From assembly GCA_020633315.1 (NCBI GenBank), contig JACKDV010000002.1, forward strand, positions 1-64,000: DNA of 64,000 nt. Reading direction: 5' to 3'. This DNA is from Myxococcales bacterium. Its GTDB lineage: Bacteria > Myxococcota_A > Polyangia > Nannocystales > Nannocystaceae. A program made the position numbers and the translations under genes. The notes beneath the pieces are model-generated. The model was not told the DNA's origin. It was given only the letters and a program-made list of their open reading frames with translations, and searched no databases. This document shows, piece after piece, positions 9,090 through 19,953 of the stretch. Position 1 is the stretch's first letter. The number at the start of each line of letters is the position of its first letter.

Positions 9090-10595
9090 ATGGACCGCTC
9101 GACTCCGAGGTGGATGGCCGTGGGCGCGCTCCTGGGCGCGAGCCTGGGGTGCGTGAGCGGGAGCGTGTTCCAGTGCGAGCAGGCCGAGGACTGCCAGGAC
9201 CACGGCACCAACGGGGTCTGCCAGCCCGACGGCTACTGCAGCTTCCCCGACGACACCTGTCCCTCTGGTCAGCGCTACGGCGACCTCGCCGGGGGGAGCC
9301 TCGCCGGACAGTGCGTGCCGACGGCCGGCGGCACGGAGGACACGGGTCCGCTCCCGGGCACCGACGACAGCGGCGACGACGAGCCCGGCACGTCCACGAT
9401 CGCGCTCGACGACGGCACGACCACCGACGAGGCCGGTCCGACCGACTCGAGCGGCGAGCCGCCGGCCTGCGGCGGCCTGGGCGAGCCATGCTGCGACGGG
9501 AGCTGTGCCGAGGGCGTGTGCGCTCCGCCGGGCTGCGTCCCCTGCACGGCCTGGGTGGAGGCCGACGAGCACGAGGGCTGTGCCATCCGCAGCGACGGCG
9601 AGCTGTGGTGCTGGGGCGAGGACGAGGCGGGCCAGGTCGGCGATGGCCCGCCCCTCGATCCGCTGGGGGTGTGGCAGCCCGCGCCCGTGCTCGAGGGCGT
9701 GATCTGGGCCGACATCGGGGCGTTCCATGCCTGTGCGCTGGCCGAGCTGCCCTACTGCTGGGGACGCAACGAGGACGGTCAGCTCGGGCTCGGGATGGAG
9801 GGCCCCGACCTGCCCATGCCCGCGCCGCTCGACCTGCCCGAGCCCCTGCTCGCGATCGAGGCGGGGGGCTTCCACACCTGCGGGCTGGGGGACTCGGGCA
9901 TGGTCTACTGCTGGGGGCGCAACGTCGACGATCAGCTCGGCATCCCCGGCCCCGAGGGCTCCGCGTGGCCCGAGCCGGTGCCCGACCTGCCGTCCATGGT
10001 CGCGCTCGACACCGGGGGCTTCCACACCTGTGCGATCGACGAGGGGAGCCAGGCGTGGTGCTGGGGTCGCAACGACTTCGGCCAGCTCGGCCGCGAGGAC
10101 GACACCACCGGCCCGGCTCCGGTGCTGGGCCTGCCTCCCGTCCGCGCGCTCGCCCTGGGCGACTACCACGGCTGCGCGCTCGACATGGGCGGCGAGGTGT
10201 GGTGCTGGGGTCGCAACAACCTCTCGCAGACCGGCCAGGTCGCCTCCATGGAGCCCGTCTGGGTGCCGGTGGTGGTGGAGGGCCTGCCCCCGGTCGACGG
10301 GCTGAGCTCCGGGGACGATCACGTGTGCGCGTGGATCGACGGTGGCGAGGCGTGGTGCTGGGGCAACGACGGGGCCGGGCAGCTCGGCCTGCCGGGCGGC
10401 GGCTCGATGGCCTCGCCGGTGGAGATGCCCTTCACCGCGGTGAGCGTGGTGGGAGCCGGTCGGGCCCACACCTGCGCGACCGAGGGCGACGGTCGGATCG
10501 TCTGCCTGGGCGACAACGCCTTCGGTCAGCTCGGCGACGGCACCACGCAGGACGCCCCGCGCCCGGTCTCGGTCGCGGGACCCTGCCCGGGCTGA
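9090..10595 (+). CDS. RCC1-repeat surface lipoprotein
   Basis: A 501-residue exported protein. The signal ends ALLGASLGC (C21), giving a lipoprotein. Residues about 28-75 form a Cys-rich module (CQDHGTNGVC... CSFPDDTC), then a Thr/Asp/Gly spacer, a second Cys cluster (CGGLGEPCC) and a propeller of about seven RCC1-type blades. Each blade has the form ...CAL..G..YCWGRN..GQLG. This design, common in Nannocystaceae, places a seven-bladed propeller on the cell surface. The ligand is unknown. The alternative start at 9114 (Met9) gives the same mature protein. Confidence 0.9.
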   Translation: MDRSTPRWMAVGALLGASLGCVSGSVFQCEQAEDCQDHGTNGVCQPDGYCSFPDDTCPSGQRYGDLAGGSLAGQCVPTAGGTEDTGPLPGTDDSGDDEPGTSTIALDDGTTTDEAGPTDSSGEPPACGGLGEPCCDGSCAEGVCAPPGCVPCTAWVEADEHEGCAIRSDGELWCWGEDEAGQVGDGPPLDPLGVWQPAPVLEGVIWADIGAFHACALAELPYCWGRNEDGQLGLGMEGPDLPMPAPLDLPEPLLAIEAGGFHTCGLGDSGMVYCWGRNVDDQLGIPGPEGSAWPEPVPDLPSMVALDTGGFHTCAIDEGSQAWCWGRNDFGQLGREDDTTGPAPVLGLPPVRALALGDYHGCALDMGGEVWCWGRNNLSQTGQVASMEPVWVPVVVEGLPPVDGLSSGDDHVCAWIDGGEAWCWGNDGAGQLGLPGGGSMASPVEMPFTAVSVVGAGRAHTCATEGDGRIVCLGDNAFGQLGDGTTQDAPRPVSVAGPCPG

Positions 10596-10632
10596 CCGGA
10601 TGGTCGACGGCGCGGCCCTCAGCGGCGGCCGA

Positions 10633-10840
10633 ACCACAGGTCGACGCCACCCGTCACGACCACCGCGAGCGCCAGCTGCTGCGGCACGTGGAGGCGGGCC
10701 CGAGCTCCAAGCAGATCGCCCGCGAGCTCGAGCTCAGCGAGGGCACGGCGCGCAACTACCTGACGAGCGCCATCGGCAAGCTCGAGGCGCGCAACCGCAG
10801 CGAGGCCGCCAGCAAGGCGCGCAGCAAGGGATGGTCGTGA
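10633..10840 (+). pseudogene. Orphan HTH fragment of a NarL/DesR-type response regulator
   Basis: The frame ends ERQLLRHVEAGPSSKQIARE, then LELSEGTARNYLTSAIGKLE and ARNRSEAASKARSKGWS with a stop at 10840. This is almost exactly the LuxR-family DNA-binding domain of DesR-like regulators, including the closing A-R-x-K-G-W. The receiver domain (about 120 residues) is absent: the frame upstream runs back into the RCC1 gene without homology. The only in-frame starts, such as the GTG at 10688, would cut into the HTH. I read this as a 3' gene remnant. A functional HTH-only peptide is possible but less likely. Confidence 0.65.
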
Positions 10841-10877
10841 CCGAGGCGGGGCCGCGCCGCGTTTGATCGCGTCCTGG

Positions 10878-10883
10878 TAGATT
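10878..10883 (+). promoter_or_regulatory. -10-like TAGATT upstream of hybrid kinase
   Basis: TAGATT ends 18 bases before the ATG at 10902. The stretch between contains a GGGGG(C) run and GAGCC that could serve weakly in ribosome binding. Confidence 0.3.
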
Positions 10884-10901
10884 CGGGGGGCGAGCCCCGC
10901 G

Positions 10902-13106
<2,205 letters not shown>

Positions 13107-13177
13107 CGACCAGCCCGGCGGCGCCTGGTCCCTTCGACCCGCTGGACGATGCGCCCGAGCCATCGCAGACTCGCGGC

Positions 13178-13726
13178 GTGGCGAAGAAGAGCTCGGGCTC
13201 CTTGGTGGGGGTGCTGCTGTTGCTCGTCCCCGTGGCCTGGGTCTGCAACCTCTGCACGGGGGACCACCGGCGGACGCCGACGGCGGCCCCGGCTCGGGCC
13301 GTGGACGAGCCGGAGCCCGAGCCGCTCACGGCCCGTCCGCTTCCCGCCGAGCCGCCGGGCGCGGCGGAGCCCGAGCCCGGCTCGTCACCACGGCGACGGC
13401 ACGGGAGCCGGCGTGCTCACGACGAGCCCGCGGAGAAGACGGAGACCGCGAAGGCACCGCGCGCCGCGAGGACCGTCGATCCCTTCGCCACGCCCGATGC
13501 CGCGGGCGACGAGGCCGAGATCGATCCCGCGGAGCTCGACCGTGCGCTCGACGAGGTCCTGGACTCGCCGCGGTCGAGCTCGAGGTCGCGGCCGGCTCCC
13601 TCGGCTCCCGCCGCCGTCCCCAGCTCGACCTGCTGCAAGCACTGCGGCCCGAGCTCGAAGCCGTGCGGCAACTCGTGCATCTCGCTCTCCAAGACCTGCC
13701 ACAAGGGGCAGGGCTGCGCCTGCTGA
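13178..13726 (+). CDS. Membrane-anchored protein with cysteine-rich C-terminal motif
   Basis: A 182-residue protein from the GTG at 13178. One N-terminal transmembrane/signal segment (LVGVLLLLVPVAWVCNLC) is followed by a long disordered Pro/Glu/Ala/Arg region. It ends in a compact motif with eight spaced cysteines, CCKHCG, KPCGNSCI, KTCHKGQGCAC. Short C-terminal modules of the form CGxxCIxxxxTCHxGxGCAC occur in many bacterial exported proteins of unknown role; I know of no assigned function. The cysteine spacing suggests disulfides or metal binding in the periplasm. No close operon partners. Confidence 0.7.
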   Translation: MAKKSSGSLVGVLLLLVPVAWVCNLCTGDHRRTPTAAPARAVDEPEPEPLTARPLPAEPPGAAEPEPGSSPRRRHGSRRAHDEPAEKTETAKAPRAARTVDPFATPDAAGDEAEIDPAELDRALDEVLDSPRSSSRSRPAPSAPAAVPSSTCCKHCGPSSKPCGNSCISLSKTCHKGQGCAC

Positions 13727-13733
13727 GCGCTCG

Positions 13734-15191
13734 CTACATCGCGAAGTAGCCCGACCACAGCCAGGAGTCGATCCCGGCGCCCTCGTAGACCCGCCCCGAC
13801 AGCGCCAGCCCGCCGCTCGACGCCGCGCCGCCCGAGTACACGTACAGCACCGGCGGGTACGGGGCCCCGTCGTCCTCCATGTGGCCGCCGCGGCAGACCT
13901 CGTCGCCCGCGGGGTCGAGCTGCATCACCCACGCCTCGCGCCACTCGTGGTCCGACTTCATGGCCTCGCGGCGGAAGTCCCCGCCGAGCATCACCGTGCC
14001 GTCGGGGCGCGCGTCCACGCTGCGGAGCACGTACTCGTCGCCGATCGTGCCGAGCCACTGATCCTGATCGATGGACCACAGCTCGGCCCCCGAGGCGTCC
14101 ACCTCGAACAGCCACGCGAGGTACACGGCCACCGCGGAGCTGCGCACCGCACCGAAGTACGCGCCGCCCTCGTAGGCGGCCACGCCCACCGGGTCGTCGG
14201 TGTGCGACAGGCCGTCGGCGAGCGGCGAGAAGCTGACGGTCTGGTTGCCGTTGGCGTCGTAGCCGAGCAGCACCACGTCTTGGGTGTCGAAGGCCACGTG
14301 CTCGCGGACGGTGACCCACACGTTGCCGTCGGGGCCCACGTCGAGGTCGCCCACGCGGTCGGTGGAGAAGGTGCCGTCGCCCACGCCCGACCAGGTGGTG
14401 GCCCACACCTCGCTGCCGTCGGCGCCCGCCCGGCGGCTCAGCCACAGGTCGTCGTCGCCGTCGCCCACGCGCAGCCGGCCCGCGACCACCACGTCGCCGT
14501 CGGGGGTGAGCGCTGCATCCACGCCGATGTCGTCCTCGCCGGGGAACATGCTGTCGATGGTGATCGCCCACACCTCGCTGCCGTCGGCCGAGGCCAGGCG
14601 CGCGTAGTACATGGCGTCGCCGTCCCCGGCGACGCGGCCGGCGATGTAGACCTCGCCCGCCTCGTCCACGGCGATGCCCAGGCCCACGTCGATGCCGTTG
14701 CCGCTGTCGATGCGCTGCGACCACGCCTGGCTGCCATCGGGATTCCACTTGGCGACCCAGATGTCGTTGTCGCTGGGGCCCGGCGTGTCGCCCACGACGT
14801 AGACGTTGCCCGTGCCGTCCACGGTGGTGTCGTTGGCCCCGGGGTCGCCGTCGTCGACCGGCTCGGTCCAGCTCCAGACCATGGCGCAGCTCTCGGGCTG
14901 GCAGGTGGCCGAGCAGCCGTCCCCGCTCGTGGTGTTGCCGTCGTCGCAGACCTCGCCCGGCTCGAGCATGCCGTTGCCGCAGGTGTTCGCTCCCGTGCTC
15001 GCGTCGTCGCCCGAGCTGCCGGACTCGTCGGCCGAGACCATGGTGGTGGTGCCGTCGGTGGCGGGCCCGGTCTCGTCGCCGCTGCTGCCGTTGGTGGTGG
15101 CGGGGGGCTCGTCGGCCGGGCACGCGCCCAGGGCCAGCGCGGCGAGCAGCAGGGGGAGTCGCCGTCGCGAGGAGGATGGGAAGCCAATCAT
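13734..15191 (-). CDS. Beta-propeller lipoprotein with DUF4215 module
   Basis: A 485-residue surface lipoprotein. I chose the ATG at 15191 because it leads directly into a positively charged start and the lipobox LALGAC; the frame is open to an ATG at 15230. After a Thr/Ser/Gly/Asp spacer comes a DUF4215 cysteine motif (CGNGMLEPGEVCDDGN... CSATCQ, about 70-100). A propeller of SBBP-like blades follows (NVYVVGDT, EVYIAGRV, DVVVAGRL, NVWVTVRE, each after a DGSE/W segment). These repeats are typical myxobacterial surface proteins of unknown ligand. It is divergent from the serine hydrolase gene at 15257. Confidence 0.85.
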   Translation of the reverse strand: MIGFPSSSRRRLPLLLAALALGACPADEPPATTNGSSGDETGPATDGTTTMVSADESGSSGDDASTGANTCGNGMLEPGEVCDDGNTTSGDGCSATCQPESCAMVWSWTEPVDDGDPGANDTTVDGTGNVYVVGDTPGPSDNDIWVAKWNPDGSQAWSQRIDSGNGIDVGLGIAVDEAGEVYIAGRVAGDGDAMYYARLASADGSEVWAITIDSMFPGEDDIGVDAALTPDGDVVVAGRLRVGDGDDDLWLSRRAGADGSEVWATTWSGVGDGTFSTDRVGDLDVGPDGNVWVTVREHVAFDTQDVVLLGYDANGNQTVSFSPLADGLSHTDDPVGVAAYEGGAYFGAVRSSAVAVYLAWLFEVDASGAELWSIDQDQWLGTIGDEYVLRSVDARPDGTVMLGGDFRREAMKSDHEWREAWVMQLDPAGDEVCRGGHMEDDGAPYPPVLYVYSGGAASSGGLALSGRVYEGAGIDSWLWSGYFAM

Positions 15192-15243
15192 GCGACCAGT
15201 GTCCCAGCGTGACCCCATCGAGGCAACCACCGCGGGGCTCGGC

Positions 15244-15249
15244 TACGCT
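15244..15249 (+). promoter_or_regulatory. -10-like TACGCT upstream of serine hydrolase
   Basis: TACGCT ends seven bases before the GTG at 15257, a spacing that would put the transcript start at or next to the start codon. Confidence 0.4.
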
Positions 15250-15256
15250 GGGGTCC

Positions 15257-17083
15257 GTGTCGGCGCTCGTGATCTCGCTCGCCCTGCTGCTCCACGCCGC
15301 GCCTCCCATCGATCCCGAGGCGCTGCGGGAGCAGCTCGACGAGCTCGTGCCCGCGCGCCTGCAGGCGACGGGAATCCCCGGGGTGGTGGTGTCGGTGGTG
15401 CAGGACGATCGCGTGCTGCTGGTGGGGGGCTGGGGATGGGCCGATCTCGAGCGGGGCGAGGCGATGGACGGCGAGCGCACGGTGGTGCGGGTGGCGTCGA
15501 TCTCCAAGACCTTCACCGCCACCGCGATCGCCCAGCTCGAGGCGGAAGGACGGCTGTCGATCGACGATCCGGTGAACGAGCACCTACCGGCGGTGGCGCT
15601 GCCCGAGCGCTTCGAGCCCCCGGTGACCCTGCGCCACCTGCTGAGCCACACCGCGGGGATCATCAACAACAACGTGGGCCGGGTCTCGCGGACGCCCCCG
15701 AGCGACGGGCTGGCCGCGTTCCTCGGCGAGACCATGCCGCCGCAGGTCCGCCCGCCGGGGAGGGTGGTGCTGTACAGCAACCATGGCAACGCGCTGGCGG
15801 GCCTGGTGGTGGAGCAGGTCGGCGGCACGCCCTTCGCCGAGCACGTGGAGCGCAGCCTGCTCGAGCCGCTGGGCATGGACCACAGCAGCTTCGAGCTGCG
15901 GCCCGAGCTCGAGGACGCGCTGGCCACCGGCTACGTGGTGGACGAGCACGGCCGGCGCGTGCCCTATGAGTACCTCTACTTCCGCACCGTGCCCGCGAGC
16001 ACCCTGCACACCACCGCGGCCGACATGGCGCGCTTCATGATCATGCACCTCGAGGGCGGGCGCTTCGAGGGGCGGACGGTGCTGCACCCCGAGGCGCACC
16101 GCCGCATGCGACGGACCCAGGCGGTGATCCACCCGGCGCTGCCCAGCTACCACTACGCCTTCCTCCATGGCACCACCGCCGGGCACCGAAGCCGCAGCCA
16201 CGGCGGCAGCGTGCCCGCGTTCCTCAGCCGCGTGGTGCTGCTCGACGAGGCGGGGGTGGGGATCTTCGTGGCCCAGAACGGCCTGGGCCCGTCGCTCCAC
16301 GCCGAGCTGGTCGACGCGATCGTCGAGCGCTTCCTGCCGCCCGCGGCGCTCCGCCAGGTCGTGGCCGCGGGCGACGGGCGACCCGAGGATCCCGAGGCGC
16401 TCGTGGGCCGCTTCGATCACGCGAGCAAGCACGACACCCCGGCCTTCACCCGCGGGCTGGCCCGGCTGCTCGAGCCCCCGCTGCGGGTGGAGCTCGACGA
16501 CGAGGGCTTCCTGCGGGTCGACGGCGAGCGCTTCGTTCGCACCGGCGACCGGGTGTTCGAGCGGGTCCGCGAGGCCAAGGAGCCCGAGGTGGTGGTCTTC
16601 GTCGCCGACGCGGACGGCGTGGTGCGCTGGGTGCATCGCGGCGCGAGCTCGGCCGAGCGGATGCCGTGGCACCGGGCGCGGTGGATCGAGGGCGGGCTGC
16701 TGGGCGCGGTGCTGCTGGTCCTGGGGGTGGGAGCGCTCGGCGGGCGCCGACGCCCTCGGCTGGTGACCCTGGCGGCTCGCCTGGCCCTGGTGGGCAGCGT
16801 GGTCCCGCTGCTCTACGCGGCCTGGGTGGACGCGGGGCAGGAGGCGTACCTGCGGCCGCTTCGCTTCGGGATGCCCGGGTGGCTGCCGGTGCTGCGCATG
16901 GCCGTGCCGCTCGGAGCAGGGCTGGGGTGGGTCGCCGCATGGCGGGAGCGGGGCGCGTCGCATCGGCTCCGGGTCGCGCTGCTGGTGGCCGTGGCCGCCA
17001 CCGCGCTGCCGCTGTGGGAGCTGAGCTGGCGCCCCCCGGAGCCGGGCCTGGTGAGCGTGCCGAGCGAGGCCGAGCGCGAGTGA
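15257..17083 (+). CDS. Beta-lactamase-family serine hydrolase with C-terminal membrane segments
   Basis: A 608-residue class C beta-lactamase/D-aminopeptidase-fold enzyme. The GTG start at 15257 gives a signal peptide (ALVISLALLLHAAPP). Catalytic motifs are SxxK at S81-K84 (VASISKTFTA), YSN at 173-175, and HGGS (near 315) in place of KTG. The catalytic domain ends near residue 390. A small beta domain follows, then about four transmembrane helices (from about 475 to 600), anchoring the enzyme in the membrane. Homologues include peptidases acting on D-amino-acid peptides, esterases and penicillin-binding proteins; which one applies is not clear. Confidence 0.88.
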   Translation: MSALVISLALLLHAAPPIDPEALREQLDELVPARLQATGIPGVVVSVVQDDRVLLVGGWGWADLERGEAMDGERTVVRVASISKTFTATAIAQLEAEGRLSIDDPVNEHLPAVALPERFEPPVTLRHLLSHTAGIINNNVGRVSRTPPSDGLAAFLGETMPPQVRPPGRVVLYSNHGNALAGLVVEQVGGTPFAEHVERSLLEPLGMDHSSFELRPELEDALATGYVVDEHGRRVPYEYLYFRTVPASTLHTTAADMARFMIMHLEGGRFEGRTVLHPEAHRRMRRTQAVIHPALPSYHYAFLHGTTAGHRSRSHGGSVPAFLSRVVLLDEAGVGIFVAQNGLGPSLHAELVDAIVERFLPPAALRQVVAAGDGRPEDPEALVGRFDHASKHDTPAFTRGLARLLEPPLRVELDDEGFLRVDGERFVRTGDRVFERVREAKEPEVVVFVADADGVVRWVHRGASSAERMPWHRARWIEGGLLGAVLLVLGVGALGGRRRPRLVTLAARLALVGSVVPLLYAAWVDAGQEAYLRPLRFGMPGWLPVLRMAVPLGAGLGWVAAWRERGASHRLRVALLVAVAATALPLWELSWRPPEPGLVSVPSEAERE

Positions 17084-17149
17084 GCCGAGCCCGCGGGCGA
17101 AGGGGCTCCGCGAGCGAGCCCGATGGGCGATGATGGAGACGATGCCCCG

Positions 17150-17343
17150 TCGAGGCCCGTTCGAAGGACCCTGCGGTCGGGTCGGTGGATTCGGGTGGCG
17201 TCGGTGATCGACACGAGCCGTCGGTCGCTGGCGGCGGCGCGCTCGAACATGGCATCGAGCCAGCTGCAGAAGCGATCGACGTCGCGATGATCGACGGGGC
17301 CCCTCGCCACCGTCATGAGCACCGGGAAGCAAGCATCGAGCAT
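17150..17343 (-). pseudogene. Truncated small-protein gene (N-terminal part only)
   Basis: From the ATG at 17343 the frame reads MLDACFPVLMTVARGPVDHR, then DVDRFCSWLDAMF and RRLVSITDATRI near residue 50. This pattern (phi-P-h-h-h...G, helix, then R-h-h-x-h-x-D) resembles the first half of small SpoIIAA/STAS-like proteins. After about residue 62 the frame loses all such character and runs without a stop into the antisense of the hydrolase gene. The 3' half is gone. Together with 17084-17149 this accounts for the gap before the symporter operon. Confidence 0.5.
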
Positions 17344-17446
17344 CTCGACGTCCCCGGCCGGTCTCTGTTCGGCGCTCACCTCTTCCGAGGGTACCGTCCT
17401 TCTCGAGCGGCGAGCCCGGATTGCCGATGGACCGTCTTGGCCGTGA

Positions 17447-17452
17447 TAGCGT
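17447..17452 (+). promoter_or_regulatory. -10-like TAGCGT upstream of DUF3311-symporter operon
   Basis: TAGCGT (within GATAGCGT) ends eight bases before the ATG at 17461. No ribosome-binding site lies between, which fits a leaderless transcript. Confidence 0.4.
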
Positions 17453-17460
17453 CCGGTCCC

Positions 17461-17766
17461 ATGGGAGAGCGCCCTCATCGGCGACGCTCGCGGATCGGAG
17501 CCCGCCTCGCGGGGCTGTGGTTCCTGGTCTCCGTCGCGCTGCTGGTGTGGCCCGTCTATCCATGGCTGGGCAACCACGTGCACCCCCGGGTGCTGGGGCT
17601 GCCCTGGTCGCTGGTGTGGGTGCTGCTGGTGATCGCGGCGAACTTCGGCGCGTTGCTGCTGCTGTATCGCCTGCGTGTCGTCGACGATCGCGAGCACGAC
17701 GATCCGCCCTCGCGCGATCCCGAGCCCGTGGCGTCGACGGGATCGCGCCGGAGGGTCGACCGATGA
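17461..17766 (+). CDS. DUF3311 small membrane protein, symporter partner
   Basis: A 101-residue protein with two transmembrane helices (about 15-32 and 45-66) separated by the short loop PWLGNHVHPRVLGLPWSLVW, and a charged C-terminal tail. This is the DUF3311 layout. The family is encoded next to sodium:solute symporters, and here the stop overlaps the symporter ATG in ATGA. It is probably a small subunit that stabilises or regulates the transporter. Confidence 0.88.
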   Translation: MGERPHRRRSRIGARLAGLWFLVSVALLVWPVYPWLGNHVHPRVLGLPWSLVWVLLVIAANFGALLLLYRLRVVDDREHDDPPSRDPEPVASTGSRRRVDR

Positions 17767-19319
17767 GGCCCCTGGCGATGGTGGTGGTGGTGATCTATCT
17801 GATCGTCACCGTGGTGCTGGGGATCGTCGCGGGTCGACGAGGCCGCGGCGACACCAACGACTACGTGGCCGGTGAGCGCTCCTTCGGCCCCGTGGTGATG
17901 TACTTCGTGGTCGGGGCGACGATCTTCTCGGCCTACGCCCTGCTGGGCACGCCGCAGCGAGTGGTCGCCCGCGGCTCCGATGCGTTCTACGTGCTCGCCT
18001 ACGGGGCGGTAGGCCTGGTGCCGCTGTTCTTCTTCGGGGCCCGGGTGCGACGCATCGGGGCGCGCGAGGGCTTCCTGACCCAGGCCGAGCTCGTGGCCGC
18101 CCGCTTCGAGAGCCCGCGGGTGAGCGTGCTGATGGGAGTGGCCTCGGTGGTGGCGTTCGTGCCCTACCTCGTCATCCAGCTCAAGGGGGCGGGCCTGGTG
18201 ATGGAGGCGGTCACCGGCTGGCCCGCGCAGTGGGGCGCCGCGCTGGTCTACCTGGCGGTGCTCGCCTACGTGCTGCTGGGCGGGGTGCGGGGCGTGGGCT
18301 GGACCAACGTGGTGCAGGGCATCGCCATGCTGGTGGTGATCTGGGTGCTGGGCCTGTGGATCCCCACCACGCTGTACGGCTCGGTGTCCGCGATGATGGA
18401 CCGCGTGCTGGCCGAGCACCCCGAGTTCCTCACCCTGCCGGGCCCCGGGGAGCAGACGCCGATCTCCCGCTACAGCTCGGAGGTGCTGGTCTCGATCCTC
18501 GGCTTCTCGATGTGGCCGCACGTGTTCATGAAGTGCTTCACCGCTCGCAGCGCGCGACTGGTGCAGCTCTCGGTGGTCTGGTACCCGACCTTCCTGTTCT
18601 TCCTGGTCCCGCTGCTGCTGCTGGGCTACGTGGCCGTGCTCGCGGGGGGCCCGGCCGATGACTCGGTGTTGTTCTGGCTGGTGGATCAGCTCGGCTCGCA
18701 TCCGCTGTATCCGCTGGCGTTCGCGTTCGTGGCCTTCGCGGTGCTCGCGGCCTCGATGTCCACCGGCGACGCGCTGCTGCACGCGGGCGGCTCGATCCTG
18801 GTGCGCGACGTGCTGCTGCCGCTGGAGCGGGGCTCGCTGGGCTCGCGCCTGGTTCGGTGGGCGCGGACGCTGCGGCTGCTGCCGCGGGCGCCCGTGTCGG
18901 GGGCATCGCTGCGAGACGACGAGGCGGCGCAGACCCGGGCGATCCGCATCATCATCGTGCTGCTGGCGCTGCTGTCGTGGGTGATGCTCGACGTGGCGGG
19001 GGGCACCTCGATCGTGGATCTGCTGCTGCTCGCCTATGCGATCCCGATCCAGTTCCTGCCCCTGGTGGTGCTGGGGCTGCTGTGGCGCCGGGCCGGGAGG
19101 CGGGGGGCCGAGCTGGGGCTGGGGGCGGGGCTGCTGACGATCGTGGGCGTGTTCGTGCTGCGGAAGGTCGCGCCCGAGCTGGCCGCGAGCCTCAATCCCC
19201 TGCAGCTCGAGCTGGGGATCCTGGGCCTCGGGGCCAACCTGATCTTCTTGGTGCTGGGCTCGCTGCGAGGTCAGCCGCCCTCCCACGAGACGCTGCGGCG
19301 CTTCGAGCTGAGTCGCTGA
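17763..19319 (+). CDS. Sodium:solute symporter (SSS family)
   Basis: A 518-residue inner-membrane transporter with about 13 predicted helices. SSS features include the N-terminal IVAGRRGRGDTNDYVAGERS segment, GATIFSAYALLG in helix 2, a QLKGAGLVMEAVTGW region, and the helix-8 region FVAFAVLAASMSTGDALLHAGGS. The helix-8 Ser/Thr residues correspond to sodium-site positions. It couples Na+ entry to uptake of a small organic solute; DUF3311-linked members are often monocarboxylate, amino-acid or pantothenate carriers. The substrate cannot be told from sequence. It is translated together with DUF3311 (4-base overlap). Confidence 0.92.
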   Translation: MRPLAMVVVVIYLIVTVVLGIVAGRRGRGDTNDYVAGERSFGPVVMYFVVGATIFSAYALLGTPQRVVARGSDAFYVLAYGAVGLVPLFFFGARVRRIGAREGFLTQAELVAARFESPRVSVLMGVASVVAFVPYLVIQLKGAGLVMEAVTGWPAQWGAALVYLAVLAYVLLGGVRGVGWTNVVQGIAMLVVIWVLGLWIPTTLYGSVSAMMDRVLAEHPEFLTLPGPGEQTPISRYSSEVLVSILGFSMWPHVFMKCFTARSARLVQLSVVWYPTFLFFLVPLLLLGYVAVLAGGPADDSVLFWLVDQLGSHPLYPLAFAFVAFAVLAASMSTGDALLHAGGSILVRDVLLPLERGSLGSRLVRWARTLRLLPRAPVSGASLRDDEAAQTRAIRIIIVLLALLSWVMLDVAGGTSIVDLLLLAYAIPIQFLPLVVLGLLWRRAGRRGAELGLGAGLLTIVGVFVLRKVAPELAASLNPLQLELGILGLGANLIFLVLGSLRGQPPSHETLRRFELSR

Positions 19320-19338
19320 GCCCGCCGCGAAGGCGGCG

Positions 19339-19890
19339 TCACTCCTTGTTCGCCGCAGTCTTCTTCGTGGTCGCAGTCTTGGAGACGACCTTCTTCTTGC
19401 CGGCAGTCTTGGCGACCACCTTCGTCTTCCCCGCCGACTGCGTGGTGCTCCCCTGGGGCGCGACCTCCTGCTTCGAAGTCGGGAGCTTTCCGAGCAGGGG
19501 ATCCAGGGCCTGCTCGAGGGCCTCGTCGTCGGTCTCCAGGCCGAACTGGATCACCTCGGCGACCACGTCGAGGGTTCCCGCCGCGAAGATCGACCCGCTG
19601 TCCACCATGTACAGCCATGCGTCGTAGCGCGGGGCTCCGTCGGGGCCGACGATGGTGCGCAGCTCGAGGAAGCGCGGGTGGATGCGCTCGTCCTGGTCCT
19701 CGTCCCCGTGCTGGAGGATGGCCTCGGCCGATTCCTCCCTCCCCGAGTAGAGCCGGCTGGCGATCTCGAGCTGGCGTCGCCTCACGTCGTCGAGCGCTTC
19801 GAGGGTGACGGGGTCGAGCACGCTGCCCACCCGGAGCTCGGGCAGCGCGCTGGAGGTGGAGGTCGAGGCTCGGTCGTCGGGATCGCTCAC
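19339..19890 (-). CDS. Hypothetical protein with Lys/Thr/Ala-rich tail
   Basis: A 183-residue protein from a GTG at 19890. Residues 1-125 are acidic and helical with no domain I recognise. The last 45 residues are a basic Lys/Thr/Val/Ala repeat (TKVVAKTAGKKKVVSKTA) resembling histone-H1-like or AlgP-type tails that bind DNA or polyanions. There is no signal peptide. It is convergent with the symporter (20-base gap). A nucleoid-associated role is possible but rests only on the tail. Confidence 0.75.
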   Translation of the reverse strand: MSDPDDRASTSTSSALPELRVGSVLDPVTLEALDDVRRRQLEIASRLYSGREESAEAILQHGDEDQDERIHPRFLELRTIVGPDGAPRYDAWLYMVDSGSIFAAGTLDVVAEVIQFGLETDDEALEQALDPLLGKLPTSKQEVAPQGSTTQSAGKTKVVAKTAGKKKVVSKTATTKKTAANKE

Positions 19891-19953
19891 CCCACGATCA
19901 AGCCCCGTCCCGCCGGCCGAGGCAAGGCCCCTGCGCGGGATCGTCTACGCGGG

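Noticed and set aside
7256..10840. A plus-strand open frame of 1194 codons
   Set aside because: It is a shadow across the minus-strand oxygenase and PilZ genes and then the RCC1 gene in the wrong frame. Only its last 60-70 codons resemble a protein (the HTH fragment), and these are listed separately.
13417..15927. A minus-strand open frame of 836 codons
   Set aside because: It overlaps the propeller lipoprotein and the serine hydrolase in non-coding frames and has no family similarity.
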